DNA of 64,000 bases from an uncultured Chitinophaga sp. (GCF_946479755.1 NZ_CAMLHC010000005.1:62001-126000); one strand, 5' to 3'; shown: positions 1 through 9,813, numbered from the stretch's first letter. A program made the numbers and translations. Notes: generated from the letters alone by a model not told the origin.

Positions 1-11
1 ATTTGAACATT

Positions 12-1133
12 ATGCAGAAACTATCTGTAGCGGGCACCGCTACCCTCCTGCTGACCAGTTGCCTCACTATTATGGTTGGCACGGCTATCGCCCCCTCGCT
101 CCATATCATAGCACCACAGCTGCATATCGGCGCTATGGGCAGCTGGCTGATCACCCTGCCATCGCTCGGCGTGGTGGTGTTCTCTCCTTTCACCGGCGCT
201 TTCATAGACAGGAGAGGCGCCTACACCGTTATGCAGGCGGGACTGGCGGGCTATGGCCTGTTGGGTATTGCAGCTATATTTCCTCTTCCGCCGGTGCTGG
301 TACTGTGCATCCGTTTTCTGCTGGGCGGCGCTACCGCAGCGATCATGTCTGCCGGTACCGTGCTGCTGGCCCTCCATTTCCAGGGTGCGGCAAGGTTGAA
401 GATCATGGCCGCACAGGGTATGGCCATTGAGCTGGGCGGCGCATTTTTCCTGGTCGCAGGCGGCATACTGGGCGATATTGACTGGCGGCTGCCTTTCTGC
501 ATCTACCTGCTGGCATGGATATTATGGCTGCTGCTCGCACGTTATGTACCTGACCATCCGCAACCCGAAACAGCGGAGCATGCAGGTCGTCAGCCGGCGC
601 CGCCGGCGGTGTATCCTGTTGTGGCCGGAGCAGCAGCCGCCATGTTACTTTTTTTCACCTGTATCCTTGCGTTACCCGGACTGCTACACCAGCGGGCGCA
701 GTTCAGCGCCACGCAGACCGGCTGTTATATGGGTGCTATCTCCCTGTTGGCGGTAGTGGCAGCAGGCAGTCTAACGGTCATGGTAAAACGTACATCAGTA
801 CGTTTCACGCTGGTCACCGGTTTCGCCCTCCTGGCTGCCGGCAACCTGCTGCTGAACAGCGCCGGTCACCTCGCACCACTGCTGCTGGCAGCGGTATGCC
901 TTGGCAGCGGTTTCGGATTCACCATACCACTGCTAAATCATATAACCGTCAACGTGAGTACTGCCGAAAACCGGGGCGCCAGCCTGGGGTATTATGCCAT
1001 GGCCGTTTTCGGCGGACAGTTCCTCGCCGTCTTCGTCGTGATGTTGCCGCACCTGTTTCTGTTTACCGGCATCGGCGGACTTATTATCTCCCTGATGATC
1101 ATCATATCCACCAAAAAAATTAAACAATCCTGA
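12..1133 (+). CDS. MFS transporter, probable drug/metabolite exporter
   Basis: Predicted inner-membrane major facilitator of 373 residues made almost entirely of hydrophobic helices (about 12). A charged loop GAFIDRRGAY at residues 62-71 fits the MFS motif between helices 2 and 3. The ATG at 12 places the first helix almost immediately after the start. A TTG lies in frame at 3 and the frame may continue left of the window, so the N-terminus is uncertain. The next gene, a diacetylphloroglucinol-hydrolase-like enzyme, starts 9 bases after this stop, so the two are probably cotranscribed. By analogy with the Pseudomonas phl locus (PhlE transporter, PhlG hydrolase), the substrate may be a phenolic toxin; that is inference. 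Confidence 0.85.
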   Translation: MQKLSVAGTATLLLTSCLTIMVGTAIAPSLHIIAPQLHIGAMGSWLITLPSLGVVVFSPFTGAFIDRRGAYTVMQAGLAGYGLLGIAAIFPLPPVLVLCIRFLLGGATAAIMSAGTVLLALHFQGAARLKIMAAQGMAIELGGAFFLVAGGILGDIDWRLPFCIYLLAWILWLLLARYVPDHPQPETAEHAGRQPAPPAVYPVVAGAAAAMLLFFTCILALPGLLHQRAQFSATQTGCYMGAISLLAVVAAGSLTVMVKRTSVRFTLVTGFALLAAGNLLLNSAGHLAPLLLAAVCLGSGFGFTIPLLNHITVNVSTAENRGASLGYYAMAVFGGQFLAVFVVMLPHLFLFTGIGGLIISLMIIISTKKIKQS

Positions 1134-1142
1134 AATATTTTT

Positions 1143-1775
1143 ATGAAACCAGAAGAAGCAAATCAACTCCTGCAGCCCGGCTATCTGCCATTTGAAGCGG
1201 GCTACCAAAGGCTCGACAATGGCATACTGCTTGTTGCCGCCCGCAGCAGCCTCATGAACGTAAAAGGTCATATGATCGACTGGTGGTTCAGCTATGTCCA
1301 TACCACCGAACAATACAAACAATGGCATCCGCAGGACCATGTGTTCAGCGACTGGATCGGAGAGCGTGGCACCGGCAGGTATATCGGCGGCACCCACATC
1401 GCCTATGAGCGGCTGGGTGGTGACACCGTACACCGGCTGAAGATCAACTTCCTCCCTCCTTCTGAATTGCTGGACACCGATCGTTTTGCAGCAGCCGGTG
1501 TCAGCACCGCGGTACATGCGCGCCTGGGCGAGGCCGGCGCCCCCGGATGGACCGCCAAAATGGTCCACTTCGTCCGCGACACACCCTACGGATGTGAAAT
1601 GAGAAGCCGCTTCTGGCTCGGCTGCTTCGCTGAAAACAACCTGCAAAACGACTACGAAACACGGGTACGGATATATCCCGACGAAACCGGGAAAGGACTA
1701 CAACAACATTGTCATGAAGAAATGAGCATCCTCGGACAGTTTCTGCCGGAGCTATATAGGGCACATCACCGATGA
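1143..1775 (+). CDS. DAPG hydrolase (PhlG)-like metalloenzyme
   Basis: Protein of 210 residues resembling the 2,4-diacetylphloroglucinol hydrolase (PhlG) family, which cleaves a C-C bond with a metal held by His/Glu. Visible candidates for ligands are H62 or H66 (WHPQDH), E89 (AYER), H142 (MVHF) and the pair H189/E193 (HCHEE), whose H-x3-E spacing and relative order match PhlG. There is no signal peptide, so it is probably cytoplasmic. It is shorter than PhlG itself. It sits directly behind an MFS exporter. The substrate is unknown; the family also contains homologues of untested activity. Confidence 0.7.
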   Translation: MKPEEANQLLQPGYLPFEAGYQRLDNGILLVAARSSLMNVKGHMIDWWFSYVHTTEQYKQWHPQDHVFSDWIGERGTGRYIGGTHIAYERLGGDTVHRLKINFLPPSELLDTDRFAAAGVSTAVHARLGEAGAPGWTAKMVHFVRDTPYGCEMRSRFWLGCFAENNLQNDYETRVRIYPDETGKGLQQHCHEEMSILGQFLPELYRAHHR

Positions 1776-1923
1776 TCCGCTGCCGGCTATAAACAGATAA
1801 CCCGCATGTCCGCTATCGTACACCACCGTGTACCGAAAGCGGACATTCCGACGATGCAATCCGCATAACTATTTAATCATCAATCCCTTTCAGGCTGGCA
1901 CTTTTTTCGACGGCCGGAATCGT

Positions 1924-4284
1924 ATGCTCAGGAATTATTTCAGTATCGCTATCCGGAACCTGTTCCGTAATAAGGGATTTTCGCTGATCAATATCGGCGG
2001 ATTAGCCATCGGTATGGCCAGCGCGATCCTCATCCTGCTCTGGGTAAAGGATGAAACCGGCTATGACCGCTTTCATAGTAAGCTGGACCGGCTCTACCAG
2101 GTATGGTCCAACGATAGTATACAGGGCAAGGTCCGGTCCATGACCATGACCCCCGAAATCATGGCGCCCTCCCTGAAAACGGACTACCCCGAAATAGAAG
2201 AAGCATCCCGTGTGCGCTGGACGCGCAACCTGTTACTGGAGCCGCAGGGGGACAGAAAACTGATGTCTGCCGGCGCCGTCGTAGACCCCGGCTTCCTTTC
2301 CATGTTCTCTTTTCCTTTGCTGACAGGTAACGCACAAACGGTATTAAAAGATCCCAACAGTATTGTTATCACCAAAACACTGGCCCAAAAACTTTTTCAG
2401 CAGCAGGATCCGGTGGGGAAAATTGTCAGGGTGGGTAACACCGGCTATACGGTGTCCGGTATCCTGGAAGACCTGCCGGACAATACGCAGTTCAGTTTTG
2501 CGGAATACCTTGTTTCCTACGAGAAAGAAACACTCACCGGCCATGTCGATAAGGACTGGAGCAATTTCTCCATCCCCACTTTTGTATTGCTGCGTCCGAA
2601 CGCCGCCATGGAGGTCGTCAACCGGAAAATACGGCGTATCGCGCCGGAGCATACCCCTCACACCCGTACGGAGTCGTTTTTATATCCTGTCAGCCGGTTA
2701 CGGCTATACGATCATTTTGAAGAAGGCGTGCCTGTTGGCGGACGCATCACCACGGTGCGTACCTTTTTCGGGGTAGCGATCATCATCCTGCTGATTGCCT
2801 GTATTAATTTCATGAACCTCTCTACTGCCAGAAGCAGTAAACGGGCGAAGGAGGTCGGTGTGCGGAAAGCGGTCGGCGCACAAAAACATTCACTCATCCT
2901 GCAGTTTCTGACGGAGTCCATCACGCTGGCATGCATCGCTGGTATCTTCGCCTGGCTGATAGTGGCTGTGAGTCTGCCGGCTTTTAACCAGCTTACCGGC
3001 AAACAACTGCAGCTCGAATACGGTAATCCCTATTACTGGCTGACAGGCATCAGCTTTGTGTTGCTGACAGGTATACTGGCAGGCAGCTATCCTGCTTTTT
3101 TCCTGTCGGGATTCAGGCCGGTAGCGGTACTTAAAGGATGGAACAAAGGCGTTCATACCCTCGTTACACCGCGGCGGGTACTGGTGGTCTTACAGTTCAC
3201 TTTCGCCATCGTATTGATTATCTGCACCCTTGTCATTACCAAACAAATCAGGTATGGCGAGAACCGGAAAACCGGCATCGATATGGACAACCTGGTACAT
3301 GTATTCCTGAATGACGAGATGGACAAAAACTTTCCCCTGATCAAACAGGAGCTGATCACTGCCGGTTATGCCACCTCTGTGTCCAAAGTCATGTCGCCGT
3401 TGTCGGAGAACTGGGGCTACGGGTTAAGCCTGCGCTGGAAAGGAAAACCGGAAGGAATGAAAGCCCAGGTGAACCGGTACACGTCAGAAGGCGATCTTGT
3501 GAAAACAGCCGGCATGCGGCTGATACAGGGCAGAGACATCGATTTGAAACAGTATCCTACAGATTCCACCGCCTGCCTGATCAATGAAGCGGCGGTGAAA
3601 CTGATGGGCTTTAAAGATCCCATCGGACAGGAAATTTTTGATGATCCTGACAACTTTCATGTAGTAGGCGTAGTAGAAGATTTCATACAGGAATCTCCTT
3701 ATATGCCTGTCAAACCTATTATCATCAAAGGCCCTAAAAGCTGGACAGGCACCGTCCTGATAAAGCTGAACAATCAGCGGCCGCTCGCCGCCAACATAGC
3801 AGGCATGGAGAAGGTCTTCAAAAAATACAATCCGGCTTTTCCGCTGGAGATCAAGTTTGCCCGGGATGCCTACGCCGGCAAGTTCGGTAACGAGACGTTC
3901 ACCGGTAAACTGGCAGCTATTTTCGCCGGGCTCACCATTTTTATTTCCTGCCTCGGATTGTTCGGGCTGGCGGCGTTTATGGCCGAAAGCCGTTTCAAAG
4001 AGATCGGTATCCGGAAAGTACTGGGTGCTTCCGTTACCAATATCATCGTTTTATTATCGAAGGACTTTATACAACTGGTGGTGATAGCTGTGCTGATAGC
4101 CTCTCCTGCGGCGTACTGGATCAGCCAGCAGTGGCTGAAAACGTTCTACTACCGTGTCAGTCCCGGTATCTTTATCTTCATGACCGCAGGTATGCTGGCG
4201 ATCGTAATTGCCCTGCTGACAGTCAGTTCACAGGCACTCAAAGCAGCGCTGGCCGACCCTGTTAAAAGTATAAAACCGGAATAA
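1924..4284 (+). CDS. MacB/FtsX-type ABC transporter permease
   Basis: Large permease of 786 residues with two MacB-PCD/FtsX units. An N-terminal helix carries the motif NIGGLAIGMASAILI and is followed by a periplasmic domain and a helix cluster with LIACINFMNLSTARS. The second unit ends with FISCLGLFGLAAFMAESR and EIGIRKVLGAS, both typical of the family. No ATPase gene adjoins it, as is usual for Bacteroidota orphan permeases that presumably share a partner ATPase. The start at 1924 (MLRNYFSIAIRNL) was chosen over an upstream in-frame ATG because this is the conserved family N-terminus. A second paralogue lies at 7301. Substrate not predictable. Confidence 0.9.
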   Translation: MLRNYFSIAIRNLFRNKGFSLINIGGLAIGMASAILILLWVKDETGYDRFHSKLDRLYQVWSNDSIQGKVRSMTMTPEIMAPSLKTDYPEIEEASRVRWTRNLLLEPQGDRKLMSAGAVVDPGFLSMFSFPLLTGNAQTVLKDPNSIVITKTLAQKLFQQQDPVGKIVRVGNTGYTVSGILEDLPDNTQFSFAEYLVSYEKETLTGHVDKDWSNFSIPTFVLLRPNAAMEVVNRKIRRIAPEHTPHTRTESFLYPVSRLRLYDHFEEGVPVGGRITTVRTFFGVAIIILLIACINFMNLSTARSSKRAKEVGVRKAVGAQKHSLILQFLTESITLACIAGIFAWLIVAVSLPAFNQLTGKQLQLEYGNPYYWLTGISFVLLTGILAGSYPAFFLSGFRPVAVLKGWNKGVHTLVTPRRVLVVLQFTFAIVLIICTLVITKQIRYGENRKTGIDMDNLVHVFLNDEMDKNFPLIKQELITAGYATSVSKVMSPLSENWGYGLSLRWKGKPEGMKAQVNRYTSEGDLVKTAGMRLIQGRDIDLKQYPTDSTACLINEAAVKLMGFKDPIGQEIFDDPDNFHVVGVVEDFIQESPYMPVKPIIIKGPKSWTGTVLIKLNNQRPLAANIAGMEKVFKKYNPAFPLEIKFARDAYAGKFGNETFTGKLAAIFAGLTIFISCLGLFGLAAFMAESRFKEIGIRKVLGASVTNIIVLLSKDFIQLVVIAVLIASPAAYWISQQWLKTFYYRVSPGIFIFMTAGMLAIVIALLTVSSQALKAALADPVKSIKPE

Positions 4285-4313
4285 GACTGCTGCAAGCAGC
4301 AGTCTTATTCCGG
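4276..4313 (+). terminator. Perfect 18-bp hairpin at the end of the FtsX gene
   Basis: Two perfectly complementary 18-base arms (4276-4293 and 4296-4313) are separated by only AA. The 5' arm contains the TAA stop (4282-4284) and the last two sense codons of the permease gene. It lies between convergent genes. There is no strong T-run after it, so intrinsic termination or mRNA 3'-end protection are both possible. Confidence 0.7.
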
Positions 4314-4336
4314 TCGCTCCGTACTAACAGTACCGG

Positions 4337-4930
4337 CTAATCTTTTTTCTTGCTGATCATCCTGCCCAGCTCTTTACCGGCTTTGGAATAGGCAACGCCA
4401 ATCCGTGGCCCCGTGGCAAACTGCCCTTTTCCGGCCCTTACATCGTCCATGATGATCTTACAGATAGATTTTTTCATATTGTCTTTATCGAACACCTCTA
4501 CATCCAGGTTCACCCCTGCTTTATGGGAGGAGATGCCGACGTTATAGCCGGGCTCTATGAATTTGGTGCTTATCACCATCACATATTTTGTGGCAGCTGT
4601 ACTGTCGTCCGTCAGTTTTATATCCGCAAACTGGGTGAAAGATTCTTTGAACTGCGGCTCATAGTATTTTTTCCGGTCGCCCAGCCAGGCTTCCTCCCAG
4701 GCCACGCCGGAACCGGGTTCTTTGGCTTCTTTTTCCGCTTTTTTCCTTTTGATGTAGTTGGCTTCTCTTCCTTCTTCGCCCACCACGAGTTTGTTGTACA
4801 CAAAACGGACCTGCATGTCCGTAACGCCTTTCAGGAAATCCAGTTTGCCTTTAACGAGGTCCTGGGCTTTCAGGAGGCCGGGGGCCACAATAGCCGCCAT
4901 TAGCAGCAGCAGGGGAATAACTTTTTTCAT
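4337..4930 (-). CDS. Secreted protein of unknown function
   Basis: Protein of 197 residues starting with a clear signal peptide (MKKVIPLLLLMAAIVAPGLL, cleavage near KAQ) and followed by a mixed alpha/beta body with a very lysine-rich segment around residues 60-72 (IKRKKAEKEAKE). No recognised catalytic motif. The export signal points to the periplasm or outer membrane. It is transcribed toward the FtsX gene on its left and shares the hairpin at 4276-4313. The fold is not recognised; similar small secreted proteins are common in Bacteroidota. Confidence 0.75.
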   Translation of the reverse strand: MKKVIPLLLLMAAIVAPGLLKAQDLVKGKLDFLKGVTDMQVRFVYNKLVVGEEGREANYIKRKKAEKEAKEPGSGVAWEEAWLGDRKKYYEPQFKESFTQFADIKLTDDSTAATKYVMVISTKFIEPGYNVGISSHKAGVNLDVEVFDKDNMKKSICKIIMDDVRAGKGQFATGPRIGVAYSKAGKELGRMISKKKD

Positions 4931-5037
4931 ACAGTTACAGGGATTATTTTAGCTAAAGATATAAAAACGCGGGATATTCCTTCCCGCCTGAAACATCATT
5001 TACCGTAAAATTATCCTGTAGGCATACTTCTCTCAGC

Positions 5038-6300
5038 TTATCCGACCAGCAGGTGGTTGAGCCCCTCTTTTTCAAAGAGCAGCTTACCGAATTTTAACCG
5101 GGACCACCCTTTTTTCAATACATAGGTATGCCTCGGCACTCCGTCTTCGATCGTGGCCTCCAGCTGATAAGCTTCAAAACTGTCCCGTGGCAATAAATCG
5201 TCGAGTTGATAGAGGTGCGTGGAGATCATAAACAACGAACCTTTCAGCTGAGACAGCCCCTTCACGGTGGTACAGGTAATATCAATGGCGTCGTCAATGT
5301 TCGTACCGCAGAACAGTTCATCAAACACCGCGAAACATCTCTTTCCACTGGCTGCCTGTTCCAGGACCGTCTTCAGATGCATGATCTCCTGCATGAAGTG
5401 GCTATAACCACTTTTGATATCATCCGTCACGTTGATGGAAATGAGAAAAGCGTCATAGAAGGGCAGCTCACAGCTTTCCGCCGGCACTGCCAGGCCCAGG
5501 TGGGCCAGCAACACACAAATACTGACCGCTTTAAGAATCGTGGATTTACCCGCCATATTAGGACCTGTCAGCAACAGAACGTGATTATCTGTGGTAAGGT
5601 CATTACGGACCGGCTTTTTTAGCATGGGGTGACCAAACTGCTTCAGCACAAAAACATCCTGCGTAAACACCGGGAAAACAAAATGGTGCTCCCGGATACC
5701 TTTGGCCACAGACCAAATAGCCTCGTACGCAAACAAGGATTGCCAAAAACGGAATAGCTCGCCGCTGGTATCTTTGTGTAGTAACCACTTCAGCCAACCA
5801 GACCAGTCTGTCATCGGCAGGGCAGCGCCCCTTTTTATTTTCATCACTAATTGGTCAGTCTCCATGCTCTCCAGGAAAACACTTATTCGCGCTATACAAG
5901 ATTGAAACGGGCCTGGAAACAATACCCGGCTGGCCTGCTTAAAATACAAGGTATATAACCGGTCGAAAAATAATACGGCCTGAACACATCCGGCTTTCAA
6001 CCGGTGTTTGTCTTTGCCGAACAACAAAGTCATCTTGTCCGGACCGTCCGCTCCGTATTGGTTTTTTAAAGCTGTGGTAAAATTATAAACCTCCTCGAAA
6101 TCATACCGCTCATAACCGAAGTTTCCCAGCAGCTCCCATTGCGCTACGAAAGCACGCAGCAGCTGCTGTCTTGCCATTACATCTTCATAGGTCAACCCGG
6201 TTCTTTCAAACAAACCTTTCAGATGTTCTTTTGCTCCGATATTATTGGTATAGTCAAACAAGGAAATTATTTCCTTGTTGACATAGGCTTTTTCTGTCAT
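5038..6300 (-). CDS. MutS-related ATPase without mismatch-binding domain
   Basis: Protein of 420 residues whose C-terminal half is a MutS-type ABC ATPase: Walker A GPNMAGKST at 246-254, a signature-like stretch around SGYSHFMQEI at 297-306, Walker B CFAVFDELFCGTN at 322-334 with D327/E328, and the switch histidine in STHL at 360-363. The N-terminal ~230 residues are helical, like the MutS core/lever region; the mismatch-recognition (N-terminal) and connector domains of true MutS are absent. It belongs to the stand-alone MutS-like group found in Bacteroidota, which are not established mismatch-repair proteins. It stands alone on the minus strand. The role is unknown; DNA-structure binding is possible. 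Confidence 0.8.
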   Translation of the reverse strand: MTEKAYVNKEIISLFDYTNNIGAKEHLKGLFERTGLTYEDVMARQQLLRAFVAQWELLGNFGYERYDFEEVYNFTTALKNQYGADGPDKMTLLFGKDKHRLKAGCVQAVLFFDRLYTLYFKQASRVLFPGPFQSCIARISVFLESMETDQLVMKIKRGAALPMTDWSGWLKWLLHKDTSGELFRFWQSLFAYEAIWSVAKGIREHHFVFPVFTQDVFVLKQFGHPMLKKPVRNDLTTDNHVLLLTGPNMAGKSTILKAVSICVLLAHLGLAVPAESCELPFYDAFLISINVTDDIKSGYSHFMQEIMHLKTVLEQAASGKRCFAVFDELFCGTNIDDAIDITCTTVKGLSQLKGSLFMISTHLYQLDDLLPRDSFEAYQLEATIEDGVPRHTYVLKKGWSRLKFGKLLFEKEGLNHLLVG

Positions 6301-6452
6301 TATTTAAAGGCGGCTTTAAAACGATCATTGCAAAAATCAGACCCTCTTAACATGCCTTAAGTGTATCCGTTATTTCTACCGTCCATTTTGGGTATGATTG
6401 CCGCGGTCCTTATTGTACCGTCCCTGAATGCGGAGGAACTACTGCCCATCCC

Positions 6453-6487
6453 AAAAAAACGCCCGGGGTGTTCCCGGGCGTTTTTTT
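6453..6487. terminator. Bidirectional intrinsic terminator
   Basis: Stem CGCCCGGG (6460-6467) / CCCGGGCG (6473-6480), flanked by seven A on the left (6453-6459) and seven T on the right (6481-6487). In minus orientation it follows the DUF4256 gene, which ends at 6509. Confidence 0.85.
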
Positions 6488-6508
6488 CGTATAAGGTGAA
6501 ACGTATGT

Positions 6509-7078
6509 TCAGACTTGCAGCGCCCCCCTGAATCCTCTCACCGCATAGTAGGAAGAAGCGCCATTGTGATAGGTAAAAACATGGTCGTAACGGCGGTCGC
6601 AAAACAGCGCACCGCCCAGTTTCCTGATCGCCGGCGGTGTTTCCACCCAGCTGGATGTTTTAAGGTCAAATTTCCCCAGTTGCTGTAATTCCCGGTACTG
6701 TTCTTCGGTCAGCAGGGTGATGCCAATAGCAGCCGCCATGTCTACCGCATTATCTGCCGGTTTGTGTTCTTTCCTGGATTCCAGCGCTTCCCTGTCATAA
6801 CAGACATTACGGCGCCCCACGGGAGTTTCCGCAGCGCAATCATAAAAAGTATATACGCCCGTTTTTTTATCAAAGCCTACTACATCCGGTTCTCCGCCGG
6901 TTTCCTCCATGATGTGCAGCGACCATAGCCTGTCGCCTGCTGCAGCCAGCTTAGCTGCTACATCCGCCCATTTCAGCCCTTTATGCCGGGCCATGTTTTT
7001 TTCAAAACGTGATTTCAGTGTTTCCAGCAGCGTAGCCTGTTGGACAGATGATAGCTGTTGTTGTTTGCTTTTGCCCAT
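6509..7078 (-). CDS. DUF4256 family protein
   Basis: Cytoplasmic protein of 189 residues matching the DUF4256 pattern: a helical N-terminus, then GEPDVVGFDKKTGVYTFYDC, the segment WVETPPAIRKLGGALFCDRR and the C-terminal YHNGASSYYAVRGFRG. The start at 7078 (MGKSKQQQ) gives the usual family length; an in-frame ATG further upstream would add an unlikely hydrophobic leader. No function has been established for the family. It stands alone, with a strong terminator behind it and a 222-base divergent gap to the next FtsX gene. Confidence 0.8.
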   Translation of the reverse strand: MGKSKQQQLSSVQQATLLETLKSRFEKNMARHKGLKWADVAAKLAAAGDRLWSLHIMEETGGEPDVVGFDKKTGVYTFYDCAAETPVGRRNVCYDREALESRKEHKPADNAVDMAAAIGITLLTEEQYRELQQLGKFDLKTSSWVETPPAIRKLGGALFCDRRYDHVFTYHNGASSYYAVRGFRGALQV

Positions 7079-7300
7079 AATGCTATTATTTTGGATGATA
7101 CAGGATCTCCACGTAGGGGAAGCGTGTGGGTTCCGGTAAATAAAATAGTCTGCCCCAAAGATAACAAGCCTGCCAAAACCGAACATACCTGTTTCAAAAC
7201 CGTACAATATAAAATATTTCATCAACCATAATTATCTATTTTTAAATAGATTAATTTATGGCATATTATTCAAGGGAACTGCTGACTGAACTTTTTACCG

Positions 7301-9676
7301 ATGGTGCTGAACTACTTCAAAACTGCCTGGCGCAGCCTTGCCAATCATAAGGCTTACAGCGCACTGAACATTTCCGGGCTGGCCATTGGCATGGCGGTGG
7401 CGCTGCTGATCGGGTTATGGGTACATTATCAGTTTTCCTTTGACCGTTTTCTCCCTGGGTATGAGCGCACCGCACAGGTAATGTACAAAACGCTGTACAA
7501 CGGAGACATCCTCACGCAAAGGTCTACCGCCTACCCGTTGGCAGAAGTACTAAAAAAAGAAGTACCAGGCGTGCAGTACGTGACGCAGACGGATTGGACG
7601 GCAGGACACGGATTGGTCGCCAACGATAAAAAGCTGTATCAGAGTGGCCTGACAGCCAGCCCTGACTTTCTGAACGTTTTCGGCTATCCGCTACTGCGCG
7701 GGAAGCGGGAGGACGCGCTCAACGATATGCACTCCATTGTGTTGACAGCATCCACCGCGAAATCCCTGTTCGGAGAAGAAGATCCCATCAACCAGGTGGT
7801 ACGCCTGGACAACCAGGTCGACCTGAAAGTAACGGCTATACTAAAAGACATACCCGCTAACGCTACTTTACAGTTTCACTATATCATACCGCTGGATTTC
7901 GCCCTCAAAGTACAACAATGGGGCACTCAGTGGGGCAATAACAGTTTTCAGACGTTTGTATCCCTCGAGCCTCATGCTTCCTTTGACCAGGTGTCTGCCA
8001 ACATGAAAATGTTGTTAAAAAAATACAGCGCGGATGAATACAACACTGCCCGGGCCGAGGTGTTCATGCAGCCGATGAAGCAATGGCACCTGCAGGCCGA
8101 CTTTAAAAACGGCGTGGTGTCCGGAGGGCTGCTTGACTATGTGAAGATGTTTAGTATTATTGGCATACTGGTACTGTTGATTGCCTGTATCAACTTCATG
8201 AACCTCTCCACCGCGCGCTCAGAAAAGAGAGCACGGGAAGTGGGTATACGAAAAGCGATAGGTTCCCGCCGCAATGACCTTATTCTGCAGTTCCTGGTAG
8301 AATCATTGATGATCACCCTGTTTGCCTTTGTGCTGTCCCTGGTGCTGGTGCAACTGTCGTTGCCTGCCTTCAACGGGCTCACCGGCTCCGCTATCCGCGT
8401 CCCGTACGACAACGGTTTCTTCTGGTGTATCCTGGCTTCCTATGTGCTTTTGACAACTTTGCTGGCAGGAGGAAGACCAGCATTTTATCTTTCTTCCTTT
8501 CAACCGGTTAAAGTACTAAAAGGAAGTGTCCACATCGGCAAAGCCAATACGCTGCCTCGCAAAGCCCTGGTGGTGTTGCAATTCACGTGTTCCGTTGCCC
8601 TTATGATCAGCACCATCGTGATCTATCAGCAGATACAGCATGCCAAAGACAGGCCTACCGGTTATGATGCGCAGCGCCTGCTGATGACGGACAACAGTCC
8701 GGATATGAACCGCAACTATGAGGCGCTGAAAAATGCCTTGCTGCAGACCGGCGTTGTGACCAGCGTTACCAAGTCCTCCAGTCCGGTTACTGGTATATGG
8801 GTAACCAACAACATTAGGGAATGGCAGGGAAAACAACCCGGAGAATCGATGGAACTGGGCACGACAGCCGTTTCCGACGCCGACTACTTCAAAACCATGG
8901 GGATGGACATTGTAGCCGGAAGGAACTTTACCGGTATCCGCAGCACCGACTCCCTTTGTATGATATTGAATGAAACAGCCGTCAAACGCATGCGCCTTAA
9001 GGACCCTGTCGGCCAGATTATCCGCTGGGCCGACCCGGAAGTGACCATGAAAGTGATCGGTGTTGTCAAAGATGCATTAATGGGTTCTCCTTATTCTTCC
9101 GTACCTCCCTGTATGTTCCTTTACAATCCCGACTGGGCGAATGTCATCACTTACCGCCTGGAACCGGGCGTACCTACTGCCAAAGCGATTGCCGCGCTGA
9201 CACCAGTTTTCAACAAGTTCAACCCTTTCTATTCCTATAAATATCAATTTGTCAACGACGCTTACGCAGATAAATTCAGGTTTGAAACACTGGTGGGGAA
9301 CCTCGCCGGCGTGTTCGCCGCACTGGCCATTTTCATCTCCTGCCTCGGTCTCTTCGGACTGGCGGCTTATATGGCTGAGCAACGCACCAAAGAGATCGGT
9401 ATCCGGAAAGTACTGGGCGCTTCCATCTCACAGGTATGGCTGCTGCTTTCAAAAGATTTTGTGGTACTGGTAGTGTTGAGTTGCATCATCGCCGCCCCCG
9501 TGACCAGCTACCTGTTGCAGGGATGGCTGCAGCAATATGAGTACCGGGTGAATATCGGCGCCGGCGTATTGCTCGCCACAGCACTGGTGGCCGTAGTCAT
9601 TACCATCATCACCGTTAGTTTTCAGTCTGTCAGGGCCGCGTTGGCAAACCCGGTGAAAAGCCTGCGGGCAGAGTAA
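7301..9676 (+). CDS. MacB/FtsX-type ABC transporter permease (second copy)
   Basis: Protein of 791 residues with the same architecture as the permease at 1924: N-terminal NISGLAIGMAVALLI helix, periplasmic MacB-PCD region, LIACINFMNLSTARS, and near the C-terminus FISCLGLFGLAAYMAEQR with EIGIRKVLGAS. The two proteins are paralogues separated by three unrelated genes, so a local duplication followed by divergence is likely. No ATP-binding partner is adjacent. As with other Bacteroidota members, a role in export or envelope maintenance is plausible, but the cargo is unknown. Confidence 0.9.
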   Translation: MVLNYFKTAWRSLANHKAYSALNISGLAIGMAVALLIGLWVHYQFSFDRFLPGYERTAQVMYKTLYNGDILTQRSTAYPLAEVLKKEVPGVQYVTQTDWTAGHGLVANDKKLYQSGLTASPDFLNVFGYPLLRGKREDALNDMHSIVLTASTAKSLFGEEDPINQVVRLDNQVDLKVTAILKDIPANATLQFHYIIPLDFALKVQQWGTQWGNNSFQTFVSLEPHASFDQVSANMKMLLKKYSADEYNTARAEVFMQPMKQWHLQADFKNGVVSGGLLDYVKMFSIIGILVLLIACINFMNLSTARSEKRAREVGIRKAIGSRRNDLILQFLVESLMITLFAFVLSLVLVQLSLPAFNGLTGSAIRVPYDNGFFWCILASYVLLTTLLAGGRPAFYLSSFQPVKVLKGSVHIGKANTLPRKALVVLQFTCSVALMISTIVIYQQIQHAKDRPTGYDAQRLLMTDNSPDMNRNYEALKNALLQTGVVTSVTKSSSPVTGIWVTNNIREWQGKQPGESMELGTTAVSDADYFKTMGMDIVAGRNFTGIRSTDSLCMILNETAVKRMRLKDPVGQIIRWADPEVTMKVIGVVKDALMGSPYSSVPPCMFLYNPDWANVITYRLEPGVPTAKAIAALTPVFNKFNPFYSYKYQFVNDAYADKFRFETLVGNLAGVFAALAIFISCLGLFGLAAYMAEQRTKEIGIRKVLGASISQVWLLLSKDFVVLVVLSCIIAAPVTSYLLQGWLQQYEYRVNIGAGVLLATALVAVVITIITVSFQSVRAALANPVKSLRAE

Positions 9677-9698
9677 GACCTGTCTGACTGAGCTGTCA

Positions 9699-9735
9699 CT
9701 GCCCGGACAAAGCCACTGGTGCTCCATCCGGGCAG
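9699..9735 (+). terminator. Possible terminator hairpin after second FtsX gene
   Basis: Arms CTGCCCGGA (9699-9707) and TCCGGGCAG (9727-9735) form a perfect 9-bp stem with a 19-base loop. The T-rich tract downstream is short (ATATTTAT). Confidence 0.45.
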
Positions 9736-9813
9736 GCTGATATTTATGCTCCCTGTAACATGCAAGCGGACAATTCCTTATATTTAGCCCTTCATTAAAC
9801 ACTTTCATCCGCC

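Noticed and set aside
6357..6602. Small minus-strand open frame across the terminator at 6453-6487
   Set aside because: It runs through a strong hairpin and into the DUF4256 gene in another frame; not a gene.
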